Source of the DNA: Rutidosis leptorrhynchoides
Lineage: Eukaryota; Streptophyta; Magnoliopsida; Asterales; Asteraceae
Reading direction: 5' to 3'
Assembly (NCBI RefSeq): GCF_046630445.1
Contig: NC_092333.1
Location: forward strand, 180,852,501-180,916,500
DNA: 64,000 nt
The position numbers and the translations under genes were made by a program. Below the pieces are notes generated by a model. It saw only the letters and a program-made list of their open reading frames with translations, had not been told where the DNA came from and did no database searches. Below are positions 46,077 to 56,675 of this stretch, one piece after another (the first letter of the stretch is position 1; the number at the start of each line of letters is the position of its first letter).

Positions 46077-47174
46077 TCACGAAGCGTCACAATAAATTAC
46101 AAAATCATCGTTTCCTTCAGGTAACGATAGAATAGGCGTTGTAGTAAACTTCTTCTTCAATAATTGAAATGCGGCTTCCTGCTCAGAAGTCCATTCGTAC
46201 TTCTTCCCTTCATGTGTTAATACTATCAATGGTTTGGCTATCCGGGAAAAATCTTGAATAAACCTTCTGTTATAGCCAGCAAGACCCAAAAATTGGCGTA
46301 TTTGCGTCGGAGTGTTTGGGGTTTCCCATTTTTCAATGGTTTCAACCTTCGCAGGATCGACCTGAATTCCTTGACTGCTCACGATGTGACCAAGGAATTG
46401 TACTTCCTTTAACCAAAAGGCGTACTTAGAAAACTTTGCGTATAACTGTTCTTTCTTCAACAGTTCTAGCACCAACCTTAAATGTTGCTCATGTTCTTGT
46501 TCATTTTTGGAATAAATAAGAATATCATCAATAAAGATGATAACAATCTTATCCAAATACGGACTGCATACCCGATTCATGAGGTCCATGAATACAGCTG
46601 GTGCATTTGTCAGCCCGAACGGCATGATTAAAAATTCATAATGACCGTAGCGTGTCCGAAATGCGGTTTTTGGAATATCTTCTTCTTTGACACACAACTG
46701 ATGATATCCCGATCTTAGATCAATTTTGGAGTAAACACGTGATCCTTGCAGCTGATCAAACAAGTCATCAATTCTCGGTAATGGGTACCGATTCTTGATA
46801 GTTAACTTGTTTAATTCGTGGTAATCTATACACATTCGGAAGGATCCATCTTTCTTCTAGACGAATAAAATTGGAGCTCCCCACGGTGAAGTACTCGGTC
46901 GAATGAATCCACGGTCCAGTAATTCTTGTTACTGGCTTTGTAACTCTTTCATCTCAGACGGTGCAAGTCTGTATGGAGCACGAGCCACTGGTGAAGCTCC
47001 TGGTACTAGATCTATTTGAAATTCTACAGATCTAAATGGAGGTAATCCCGGCAACTCTTCCAAAAAGACTTCAGGAAAATCTCTTGCTACAGGCACGTCG
47101 TTGATGCTCTTCTCTTTTTCCTTCGTTTCGACTTTATTAACATGTGCTAGGATAGCATAGCACCCTTTCTTCAA
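46077..47174 (-). CDS. Tekay reverse transcriptase
   Basis: It starts with the pre-RT phrases [15 protein letters not shown] and [13 protein letters not shown]. Then [48 protein letters not shown] and the catalytic FIDDILIYS (about 46510-46536), followed by the connection region [16 protein letters not shown]. This is the standard gypsy enzyme. Confidence 0.92.
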
Positions 47175-47180
47175 GCACTT

Positions 47181-48695
47181 TTAGACTTTCAAGCAGCTAA
47201 TGAGTTTTAGCTTTGAGTTACCCTTCTCTCCGTATATCATTACTATCGTTTTATCCTTACGAGGAATGCGAATTTCCTTCTTAGCACACAAAACCTCAGC
47301 TCCTATTTTGGACATCCAGTCCATGCCAACTATTACATCAAAACTTCCTAATTCTACGGGTATCAAATCAATTTTAAATGTTTCTACGGCTAACTTTATT
47401 TTACAATCACGGCAAATTTTATCGGCTTTAATTAGTTTACCATTAGCTAACTCAATCATGTACTTAGCATCTAGAGGTAATGATGAACAATTCAATTTAG
47501 CGTAAAAGTCTCTACACATGTAACTTCTATCGGCACCAGTATCATATATAATAGATGCTGATAAGTCATTAATGGTAAACGTACCCGTAACAAGCTCCGG
47601 GTCTTCACATGCCTCTCTAGCATTAATAACAAATGCTCTTCCCCGTGCAGGTCCGTTATTCTTCTCTGGATTCGGACACTGACTCTTAATATGACCCTGT
47701 TTTCCACAACCGTAACAAGTAATAGTAGCCAGGGCAGTTCTATTTGCATTGGTGGCAGGAGTCTTGGTGCCATTTGTATTTGTAACAGGAACCCAACAAT
47801 CTTCAGCAAGATGACCCCTTCGATTACATTTGTTGCACACCACATTGCAAAAACTAGTGTGATGTTTGTGGCATCTGTTACATAAGGGATTACGCCCTTT
47901 GTAACCCGAGCTTGAACCACTACCAGCACCTTGCGTGGTTTCCTGTTTCTTGAGAGATTGTTGCTGGTGACCTCGATCACGGTTTCCATCCCACTTTCTT
48001 TTGTTATCCGATACCTTGGCATCGGTATTTGATGCGTTCTTATCCAGGATGATCTGATCCATTAGCTCGTTTTCCATGGTGATAGCTTCATGAATTGTCT
48101 TGGGTTTGGATGTTTTAACATTGGCCTTGATGTTCTTTGGCAGACCATCTTTGTACAATTCAATCTTTCGCTCTTCCGTTGGTACCAATTCAGGACATAA
48201 CAAGGCTAATTCCATGAATCGCCAGTTATAGTTGGTAAGTTCCGTTCCGACAACTTTCAGATTTCGTAACTCGGCTTCCATCTTCCTAACCTCGTTCCTT
48301 GGGCAGTATTCGTTGATTAGCATATTTTTCAATTCCTCCCAAGGAGTATCATATGCTTCATCGCCCCCTACAGCTTTTACATAGTTTTTCCACCATGTAA
48401 GTGCATCATCTTGTAATGTGCATGAAGCATACTTTGTCCGATCCCCTTCCGCACAACCACTGATTTTAAATACGGACTCCAATTTTTCGAACCATCGGGT
48501 TAAACCGACTGGTCCTTCTGTTCCACTGAATGATGAAGGTTTGCAACCTTGAAATGCTTTATATGAGCATCCAACATGAGGGTTTGTGTTGTTTGCTGCT
48601 GCTTTTGCCGCTTCGACCCAAAGCATTCGGTCATTTACGCGTTGGTTGATAAGCTCCTCAATTTCTTGTTCCGTCATTCGATTTAATCGAGCCAT
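47181..48695 (-). CDS. Tekay gag with zinc fingers and aspartic protease
   Basis: A 504-residue open stretch starting MARLNRMTEQE. The capsid-type gag domain spans about residues 55-215 (FSGTEGPVGLTRWFEKLESVF, then DALTWWKNYV). Cys/His motifs follow: CNRCHKHHTSFC and CNKCNRRGHLAEDC (about 283-314), and CYGCGKQGHIKSQC (about 337-350). The protease at the C-terminus has the active-site phrase IYDTGADRSYM (about 389-399) and VIVGMDWMS. It forms the particle and cuts the polyprotein. Confidence 0.92.
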   Translation of the reverse strand: MARLNRMTEQEIEELINQRVNDRMLWVEAAKAAANNTNPHVGCSYKAFQGCKPSSFSGTEGPVGLTRWFEKLESVFKISGCAEGDRTKYASCTLQDDALTWWKNYVKAVGGDEAYDTPWEELKNMLINEYCPRNEVRKMEAELRNLKVVGTELTNYNWRFMELALLCPELVPTEERKIELYKDGLPKNIKANVKTSKPKTIHEAITMENELMDQIILDKNASNTDAKVSDNKRKWDGNRDRGHQQQSLKKQETTQGAGSGSSSGYKGRNPLCNRCHKHHTSFCNVVCNKCNRRGHLAEDCWVPVTNTNGTKTPATNANRTALATITCYGCGKQGHIKSQCPNPEKNNGPARGRAFVINAREACEDPELVTGTFTINDLSASIIYDTGADRSYMCRDFYAKLNCSSLPLDAKYMIELANGKLIKADKICRDCKIKLAVETFKIDLIPVELGSFDVIVGMDWMSKIGAEVLCAKKEIRIPRKDKTIVMIYGEKGNSKLKLISCLKV

Positions 48696-49079
48696 GTTTC
48701 TTCAATAAACATATAAGATAATTAATCACATAGAATATTATAGATGTAGTAAGTAATTAATGGTACATCGTGGCATATTAATAATATGAACCAATTATTA
48801 TAAAAGCATTTTCTTCTTATTAGCGTTTTATAATGGTAGCTCGGGTAGGACCAACCCGTTAAAGTTCTTACTTAATAGCTAGTACACAAATTAAATACTA
48901 CAATCATGATAATATTCTATCATGAAAAACTTAATGCATTAATACTTCACGCTTATTCTTTTGGTACAATATTTTACAATAATTCAATACCACTATTTAC
49001 ATAAAACATATGTAAGATGAAATATAGCACATGATATATTATTATATAAGGCGTGAAGTCGAATAGCTGCAATAACAGA

Positions 49080-49529
49080 TTAGAAACGGTGAGGCTTCCT
49101 TGGGAATTCAAAGAAATCTGGGAAATCATAGAATTTTCGCTTCCCTACTGTCAGAGTGCGTATTTCAGCGGTAAGTCTAGGTTTTGGTTGGGGTTCAATA
49201 GATGACATTTCTGTAGTATTGGTAAGACATGGTTGACTAGGTATGGTAGTATTGGGAGCACTTGGTACAATAATTGTTTTATTAGTTTCTGCTTTTGGAA
49301 TTTCTGGGTTGTCGATTATAGGTTCCTCTTCTGGTTCCTCTAGGAATTGTGAGTCTTCCAAAAATGCATCCGACTCCAGGTCATCATCGTCATCAGTTAT
49401 ATAGATGATTGATACACCTTCCTTCGGGTCATCGTCATTATCAGATAAGTCGATGATTGGTACTTTTGCTGGAGATTCAACTTCGGAGTCGCTGAATGTG
49501 ATAATGATATTGGTGCTAGAAGTAGACAT
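49080..49529 (-). CDS. Acidic ORF upstream of gag in the Tekay element (149 residues), with SUMO-interaction-like motifs
   Basis: It is complete, starting MSTSSTNIIITF and ending FPRKPHRF, about 200 bp inside the 5' LTR and 385 bp before gag, on the same strand. The first 90 residues hold repeated hydrophobic-then-acidic clusters: NIIITFSDSE (7-16), VPIIDLSDNDDD (23-34) and VSIIYITDDDDD (39-50), plus EPIIDNPE later. IIDLSD followed by Asp runs is the classic shape of a SUMO-interaction motif. The tail is basic. No enzyme domain is seen. No such ORF is part of the standard chromovirus plan. The function is unknown, and a SUMO role is inferred from motif shape only. Confidence 0.55.
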   Translation of the reverse strand: MSTSSTNIIITFSDSEVESPAKVPIIDLSDNDDDPKEGVSIIYITDDDDDLESDAFLEDSQFLEEPEEEPIIDNPEIPKAETNKTIIVPSAPNTTIPSQPCLTNTTEMSSIEPQPKPRLTAEIRTLTVGKRKFYDFPDFFEFPRKPHRF

Positions 49530-49717
49530 CTATCACACATTAACTACCACATTAGTAATATACCACATAATATTTACATGTTATAATATTTAATTTCCGA
49601 CCAAAAATGATAAGTAATGGTTTTCAAAAACAAGTTCGGTCAAAGTCCAGACTCACTAATGCATCCTAACAAATACCGGTCAGACACACTAATGCAATTT
49701 CTGGTTCGCTAAGACCT

Positions 49718-49733
49718 CTGCTCTGATGCGTGA
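49718..49733 (-). other. Primer-binding site of the Tekay element (Met-tRNA-like, variant)
   Basis: On the minus strand the LTR end (CGTTTCA) is followed by TCACGCATCAGAGCAG. ATCAGAGC matches the core of the common TGGTATCAGAGC site; the first bases differ. Confidence 0.6.
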
Positions 49734-50931
49734 TGAAACGACTCGTTCATATTACTATAAACGCGGTACGTTATTCATTGGTCCCATAGCGAGGTATTTG
49801 ACCTCTATATGATACATTTTAGAAAATATTGCATTCATTTCATAAAAAGACACACCCTATTATACATAATGCATGTTTTAAACAAGTGGGCGATTATTTA
49901 AGAAATAATCCCCCTAATACATCGGTTTCCAAATACTACACACGTGACATAATAGTCGAATATAATACATGACAAAGGTTTTATTGAATGCAACACTTCA
50001 TTTAAACAAAAGCATAAGACTCCATGCACAGCTTGCTCAGATAATGCAACAGCAGAAGACTTTCTTAAGGACCTGAGAATAAACATGCTTAAGCAGTCAA
50101 CACAAAGGTTGGTGAGATATATAGGTTTAAAGCTAGTATCGATATAAATATAGACCACAAGATTTCATAGTTATAAATATTTCAATAAAGATATTCTATA
50201 AGTTTTTGAGCGCTTCGGTAACCATACTTAACCATAAATGTAGCATATTCCCTTTATTATGAAATCTCCCTACACTGTACCAAGTGTAGTAAAAACGAAG
50301 TACTATGCAACCATTTATGATACTAGAGCGACTAGCCCGGTTGGGGTTGTCAAACCTGATAGATCTATCAATAGGATTCGCGCTTACATATTCTTACAAC
50401 ATGTAAATATTAGTTACCAAGCTATTAGGGAAGATATGCAATGTGGTACAACTTAACGTAGAATATATTTTAAGTACTTGCGTCCATGGCGTAAAACATA
50501 AAATGCATGTATTCTCATCCCAAAATATTTTTAGAGTTTAAAAATGGGACTATATACTCACGGTAGTAAAAGTATATTAATAATAAGTTTTCAGCTTATT
50601 AAAAATATGGCCGTCGTCCTTGGATTCACGAACCTATAACAATAATAATGATTCAGATAATAATACGACATGTGAATAAAATAAAACAAGTTCATAGAAT
50701 ACTTATATATTAATTTTTAACATTTTTATGTTAGCAGTCCTTTGTTAGTAGTCAAAAATAGTCCGAAATGTCCAACAGTCCAATAATCGGTATATATATA
50801 ATCTTAGAATTACCCCACGACGTATTGTATACGTATTGTCTCTGCATCAACCCAGAGACGTATTGTATGTGTATTTTCTTAGAATTTATCAAAACGTATT
50901 GTATACTTATTGTCATGGAATGTACCAAGAT

Positions 50932-51019
<88 letters not shown>

Positions 51020-53094
51020 GTATATATATATATGTATATATATATATATACATTCTCGGAATTAACTAAGATTATAATATTTTGTTATACTAATGATAAC
51101 ATGTCAAAATATATATAGGAAAAGTTAGAAAGAATATGGTTAATATAGTTTTTACAATATAAATTTCGTCCATACAACGTTAATTTTAGCAGATTTTGTT
51201 TTCTTGCCAAATATTCGTTACAACTCCATTTAAAGTGAATCAAATTGTATGGTTTCATAATGAAGTGTAGTATTTAGAACTAAACTGAAAAAGTAGTGGT
51301 TTATAGTAGGAGTTACAGGTTACAAGTCATATTTGAAAGAGGTAGTCATTTACGTCAAAAAATGACATCTTGATGACCATTTTGAAAAACATACTTCCAC
51401 TTTGAGTTTAACCATGATTTTTGGATATAGTTTCATGTTCATAAGAGATATCATTTTATCAGAAGAACAACTTTTAAATCAAAGTTTATCATAGTTTTTA
51501 ATTATCCAACCCAAAACAGCCCCCGATTTTACTACGACGGCGTATGTCCAGTTTTACGGTGTTCTTCGTTTTACAGGTTTTAAATCATTAAAATATCATA
51601 TAGATATAGAACATGTGTTTAGTGGATTTTAAAAGTTATGTTAGAAGGATTAACTTTGTTTGCGAACAAGTTTAGAATTAACTAAACTATGTTCTAGTGA
51701 TTACAAGTTTAAATCTTCGAATAAGATAGTTATATATATATGAATCGAATGATGTTATGAACATCATTAATACCTTAAGTATAGTAGGTAAAGCTACTGG
51801 AAATGATGAGAAAATAACTTGAGCTTCAAAGGATCTTTGATGGCTTGGAAGTTCTTAAAGCAGAATCATGACACGAAAATAAGTTCAAGTAAGATTACTA
51901 CTTGATTTAAGGTAGTTATGTTTATAGGAATTAAACCAAAGCTTGGATATGATTATTACCTTGATTAAGAATGAAAAGTTACTAAGATTAGATGTAAGTT
52001 CTTGATCTTTGATGAGTTGTTGGATTGGATTAAAAAGATTGGAAGTAATCTTGCAACTTCTTGATTCTAGGTTGTTTTTATGATGATTAAAGCTTGTAAT
52101 TGAAGCTAAATGATGGGGAAAATACTTGGAGATGATCAAGTATGAAGTTAGGAGTATTTTGAGAGAGAATTGGGAGTGTAAGTATGAGAAAATGGAATGA
52201 AGAAATGGTGTGTATACATAAAAACGTTTTTAGTTTATAAAGAAAGAAAAGATTCCTAATTTTGTTTTCTTGCTAAATAATTCATGCTACTTGACAAATG
52301 GTTGGTTCCAAATGTTCCTTAATCATTTAAGGCTGCTAAAGAGTAGATTTTTATTGGTATATACCAATAGTAAATACATCTAGAAGCTGGGTATAATACG
52401 AGTGCAAATACCGAGCGAATACGAGTAGAATTCTTGATGAAAACAAATGGGAATACAATTGTGATTATTTTTGTTAAGTAAAAGTGTTTTTATATATGTA
52501 TTGAAGTCCTTCAAATGTGTATTAATACATCTTAATACACTGTATATATTTATATATATACATTTTAACTGAGTCGTTAAATCATCGTTAGTCGTTACAT
52601 GTAAGTGTTGTTTCGAAACCTTTAAGTTAACGACCTTGTTAAATGTAATTAATCCCATTGTTATTATATCTAATGGGATGTTAAATTGTTATATTATCAT
52701 GATAACATAGTGTGTTAATATATCTTAATACGATATATAAATATTAAGACGTTATTACAAAGATAATCGTTACGTATATATATCGTTTCGAAATCCTTAA
52801 GTTAGTAGTCTCATTTTATGTATATAGTTCATTGGTAATATACTTAATGAGATACTTAATTATCATTTCATCATGTTAAATATATATATAAGTTCATATA
52901 TATATTTTCATGTTATTTACAAGTTATAACGTTCGTGAATCATCGGACAAGTTGGGTGGTCACACGTTTACATAAAATTTGTTTCAATTAATCAAGTCTT
53001 AAAAAGTTTGATTGCTTAATATGTTGGAAACATTTAATCATGTAAATATTAATATTGTTCAATATATAATCATGGAAAAATTCGGGTCATGACA
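49734..53094 (-). repeat. 5' LTR of the Tekay element (3,361 bp)
   Basis: On the plus strand it runs from TGAAACGACTCG to GGTCATGACA, followed by TGTGA. It holds about three units of the 36-bp minisatellite (50819-50927) and a long TA/TATG run (50935-51051) that is only about 10 bases in the other LTR. Confidence 0.93.
50935..51051. repeat. (TA)n microsatellite with TATG variants in the Tekay 5' LTR
   Basis: About 117 bases of TA repeats, with TG steps near its right end. The matching place in the 3' LTR (about 42107-42117) has only a few TA units. Confidence 0.95.
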
Positions 53095-53099
53095 TGTGA

Positions 53100-54540
53100 A
53101 AGCCTTGGCCAGAAATAAAAACCTCAATTCTGGATAGTGTTGCATGGTGTGACCAGAAGAATTGTATGAAATAAGTGAATTTATCCAGTTGAGGCTCACT
53201 TCTAATATCTCCAGGTCTTGTTAAGGTCTAATCAGTAGAACCGTGAAAGGTTCGCTTTCACCTACGACTTTTCAGAGCAACTAGGATAGCGACGATGACG
53301 ATAAAGATGAAAGACTTTTGCTAGAATTTTCTTGATGTTGGATGACTAGTATGGGTGAGAAATAAGTCTTTACCTGACCAACTACCTAATATCAGTTAAC
53401 ATCCTATGGGAAAGGGAATCCTAGAGAGTTAGTTTAATGGTAAGATGGCTAAGAGGTAATAAGAGGTTTGCTCAACCTGCTCGTGCGATGTAAAACCATT
53501 TGACCGAGTGAACCCGAAATTGGCCATGGGCTTGAACCTTGCTTTGTGAATTGAAGTTGGACTTTTGAGATAAATGAATTCTGAATAAAGGAAGGAGGTC
53601 GTGATAGGGAAAGGCCTTTCCTTATTACCATGGCCAAATCTCCTTGGCACTTGACTTGCTTCTCCAAAAATAGGAACCACAGTCAAGAAGGTAAGTTATA
53701 ACTCTTTTATGAATTCCTATCTATAAAGTCAGGCTTGCAAGAGACTTGGTGCAACAACCAGAATGAAATATTATTTAATCATGGAAATGTCATGTTTACT
53801 CCTACGTTGGAAAGCATATGAACTTGACTGAACTAAATGACTAGCCCCGATCTCAAAGGCTGTTGACTCTGCTTCCTTGTTTAGATAATCGGAGGTGAAT
53901 CAATCAATACCAGCTGATGTCATGGAATCTCCCCTCTCATGGACAAGAGTTCCGAAGAACCAATAAGCTGCCTACGAAATCTTTCTAGCATCCTTGAAAC
54001 AGATCAAATTTGATGTAGATTCCCTTCACCAAGTAAACGCCAGCAATCCCCTCTTACCCATGTTTATTGGGTTTTGGAATAAATCGGTCTGTATAACCTA
54101 TAAAAAGAGATGGTGACTACCCAATGGGAAAGAGAAAGGTAACTTCCTCCTCATTTTCTTCCACAAGTTTCTTTTTTTTCTTTTCATTCCGGGTAAAACC
54201 TCCTTGAAGTATCAACTAATGCTTTGAACTTGGGGTGGATTACAAAAATCTCACGGGTTCCAATATTGTTATCTCTACCTTAAATGCTTCATAGATAACC
54301 CCCTATGTCTCTTCCCGTCCAATCACCGGGAGATCGAAGAGCGGTTTGCGCGTGCGCCCCAACCCCCTAAGTTTTTCAGAAGTGGAGGAGTTGCAATGGG
54401 GCAGGAACTTTCAGTTGGTGGTGGTGGTGGTAGGAGGTAAAGAGGGGCGGTTTTTTCTTATTGATTTTATAAAAAATGCTAGAACTAGCGTTTTAAAAAA
54501 TTAAACTAGATAAATAAAAAAACCCTAACACTCTCTCTAA
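53100..54540. other. Unassigned stretch of different base texture; possible organelle-derived DNA
   Basis: No convincing gene or repeat. Base composition is more balanced than the AT-rich repeats around it, and stretches such as GGGAGATCGAAGAGCGG and TTTGCGCGTGCGCCCC (about 54329-54360) read more like plant mitochondrial spacer DNA. The minus-strand open stretches near 53430-53690 overlap in two frames and have no known motifs. The organelle idea is a weak inference. Confidence 0.3.
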
Positions 54541-55532
54541 ACCCTAACTGGTTACAGCCGTCGGCCTTGACCGACGGCTCGAAGGGACTCCTTTCTCCGC
54601 TTTTCTCTGTATTACTTTTATCTACTTCATCATTTTAATCTTTTTTTGTTTTTTTCTCATTATATTATCCTAAAATTGATTGTTCGAATCAGATTAGTGC
54701 CTTTTAGGTAGTTTAAGTTCGTCGATGAAAGTGATATCAGGTGATTTAAGTTCTTGGTGATAGTGGTTTTCAGGTGGTTAAATACAGAGGTTTAAGGCGG
54801 CCACTCTAATTTCAAGGTCGTGTTGTGCTAAGGGTGATAGGTAGTTTCAAGAGGTAGTTTTCGGGCATGTTCAGGTACTCTAAATCGATTTTCATCATAA
54901 TTTTGAGTTGCGCTTCATCATTTAAGAGTTGTGCTCTGGTTAACGGTATTGCTTTCGGTTTCTTTATTTTCAATCTAAGTTTCAGGTTCACGACTAATGG
55001 TGCTTGTGCCCCCTGCTATCGATTTCTTAAAGTACTTATGTTAAACTTGAAATTTACTGTCTAAGCTTTTAAACTTCTGTTGATTGTAAGGGGTATTGGA
55101 TTTAGGTTAGTTGTTGTTGATTGATTGTCACCAAGAAGGCTTTTTATTTTGCTTATCAAGCCTTTTAATTACATAAAAATTGTTTCGAGTGGCTTGTGTA
55201 ATGGTTTCTAGTAGATTCAAATTGTGGTGGTTGGTTGCTATCATGGATGGTTTTTCTTGGGATTTTTGGTCGTGGTGTGAAGGTGGTCAGAATTAAGTTT
55301 TGAGATTGTTATGGTTATAAGCAAGGTGCACGATCAATTTATATCGAGTGTTATGTTCGTGAAATTAGATTGTTTTTTTGGGTTATTTCAACAGTTTTTC
55401 TGGCGGGGTAATTTCATGATCGTGATATCTCGCTGATTAGTAGTTCCTGGTTTCAATCGTGGATATTGATTCTGGTTTTTACAGCCGTAGTATCTTCTCT
55501 AGTAACATTTCTACATTTCACAATACCACAAC
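54541..55532. other. Unassigned stretch, T/G-rich, no supported gene
   Basis: It opens with AACCCTAACTGG and an inverted repeat, GCCGTCGG/CCGACGGC (54558-54579), followed by pyrimidine-rich sequence, like a gene or LINE 5' UTR. From there on it is T/G-rich with no long frame; the only modest one (54867-55064, plus) has no recognisable motif. No identity is assigned. Confidence 0.35.
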
Positions 55533-55831
55533 TTTTTTTTAACAGCAGTTAGGGATCACCCAGGGGACTAAACTACCCACGCATTCATCTCCCGCAGTTG
55601 CGTAACCCACCCCAAACTGATGTCTAGGAGGAAACTCGGCCCAATCCGAGGGCATGAGCTCTAAAACCCCCTCCCTTACTGCCTCCGTAATGCGATGTGC
55701 GGAAGGCACCCTTGGGTGGAATTCAAGGGTGAAGAGGCAACCTTGTATGCAATGTTGCACCCCACGGGAGTCGAACTCCTGACCTCTCGCTAAGAGAGGC
55801 AGACCACTACAACATGAGCTACAACACAAGG
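55533..55831 (-). mobile_element. tRNA-derived SINE, minus strand (about 299 bp)
   Basis: On the minus strand it begins with a tRNA-like head containing a pol III A box (TAGCTCATGTTGTAGTGG, plus coordinates 55804-55821) and a B box (AGGAGTTCGACTCCC, 55766-55780), and ends in an A run (55533-55540). It is flanked by near-perfect 17-bp direct repeats, TTTCACAATACCACAAC (55516-55532) and TTTCACAATAGCACTAC (55832-55848), with two mismatches. These are all the marks of a SINE moved by LINE machinery. Pol III would start at its head. Confidence 0.9.
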
Positions 55832-55848
55832 TTTCACAATAGCACTAC

Positions 55849-56382
55849 TTGTTAGATTGTGTGATCGAAATTGTTTGGTTTAAGGTATCAGCGGGATTTA
55901 TGAAGTTATTGTGTGTTGGTCGTGGTTGGTTTTTCATTCGATACACTTTCTACCGAGTGATTGCCCTTAATGTGGTCTTGTATGGTGTTCATATGGATGG
56001 CGGGTTGATTTTAAGATTGTAGGAATGTAGCCATTTTTTTTTGTACTTCTTCGAGGTCTGCTTTGAATCGAGTTGTAAAATTTGTTAAGATTTGAGAAGT
56101 TGGTCGTGAGGTCATTGTAGTTAAAATCTTGATGTAGAGATGTAATCACTAGTTTCTTGCTAGTATTATTTTTATTATAAAATTATTGTCTTAAAAAAAT
56201 GTAGACTTGATGTTGTACAACCCTTAGTTTTAAGTTGGGGTATAATGGTTGAATTTGGATCTCGAACTTTCAAGTGGTTTTTATCTCTTTTTTGTACGTA
56301 TTAATTTTGTAATTGGAGTTTTAAATTGGATCGTAGTCATCGTATTGGATCCGTATTATTGGCAATTTAATTAAATGTGAAA
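55849..56382. other. Spacer between the SINE and the Helitron
   Basis: It continues the T/G-rich sequence seen left of the SINE, so the SINE lies inside one older unit. No gene is seen. It ends with an A at 56382, matching the A/T insertion site of Helitrons. Confidence 0.5.
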
Positions 56383-56392
56383 CTAGCTTATA

Positions 56393-56410
56393 ACCCGCGG
56401 TTTCGCAGGT
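56393..56410 (-). other. Helitron 3'-terminal hairpin
   Basis: A 7-bp stem (ACCTGCG/CGCGGGT, with one G-T pair) and an AAAC loop, seven bases from the CTAG terminus. Helitrons need this hairpin to end rolling-circle transfer. Confidence 0.85.
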
Positions 56411-56675
56411 TTTGTAAATTATATATTAAGAAAGTTAATTTTAAAAGTTAAACATAAATGCATTGCAACGAATAAATATTTGTAAATGAAACAAAAAAAG
56501 AAATTCATAGGTTGCAATCCAATTCGTATTGTTATTCAAACAAAGGAAAAGTTATAAAAAAAACAATAAACTAAGATAAACTTAAAAGCAATAACCTAAT
56601 GTGTCATTCCAAAGAGGTATCGATGTGAAAACTGTAGCGAATAAAATGGCGATTTTATGTTTATGGACGTGCTTG

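Larger units (their letters stand above)
40833..53094 (-). mobile_element. Ty3/gypsy chromovirus, Tekay/Del type, minus strand
   Basis: The 12.3-kb element has very long LTRs (about 3.4 kb), an exact 5-bp duplication, and reads on the minus strand as an extra acidic ORF, gag with protease, RT, RNase H, integrase and a chromodomain. Long LTRs plus a C-terminal chromodomain define the Tekay/Del lineage. The LTRs differ by roughly 3% in stretches compared by eye, apart from large simple-repeat changes, so it is of middling age. The coding parts are mostly open, and it looks broken at only a few places. Confidence 0.93.

Noticed and set aside
50935-51069. Ile/Tyr repeat proteins in the TA-rich runs (also near 10290, 25170, 43620 and 3250)
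   Set aside because: These frames are only translations of TA or AAT simple repeats and have no coding signal.
53429-53686. Overlapping minus-strand ORFs of 72 and 85 residues
   Set aside because: Two frames are open over the same bases, no motif is seen, and there is no start context or intron structure to support either.
55756-55826. A tRNA gene on the minus strand
   Set aside because: A and B boxes are present, but the full cloverleaf is not, and the unit continues about 220 bp to an A tail with long flanking direct repeats. It is a SINE head.
55539-55829. A 96-residue minus-strand protein rich in Cys
   Set aside because: It lies wholly within the SINE and follows its tRNA-derived sequence. 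The open frame is a by-product.
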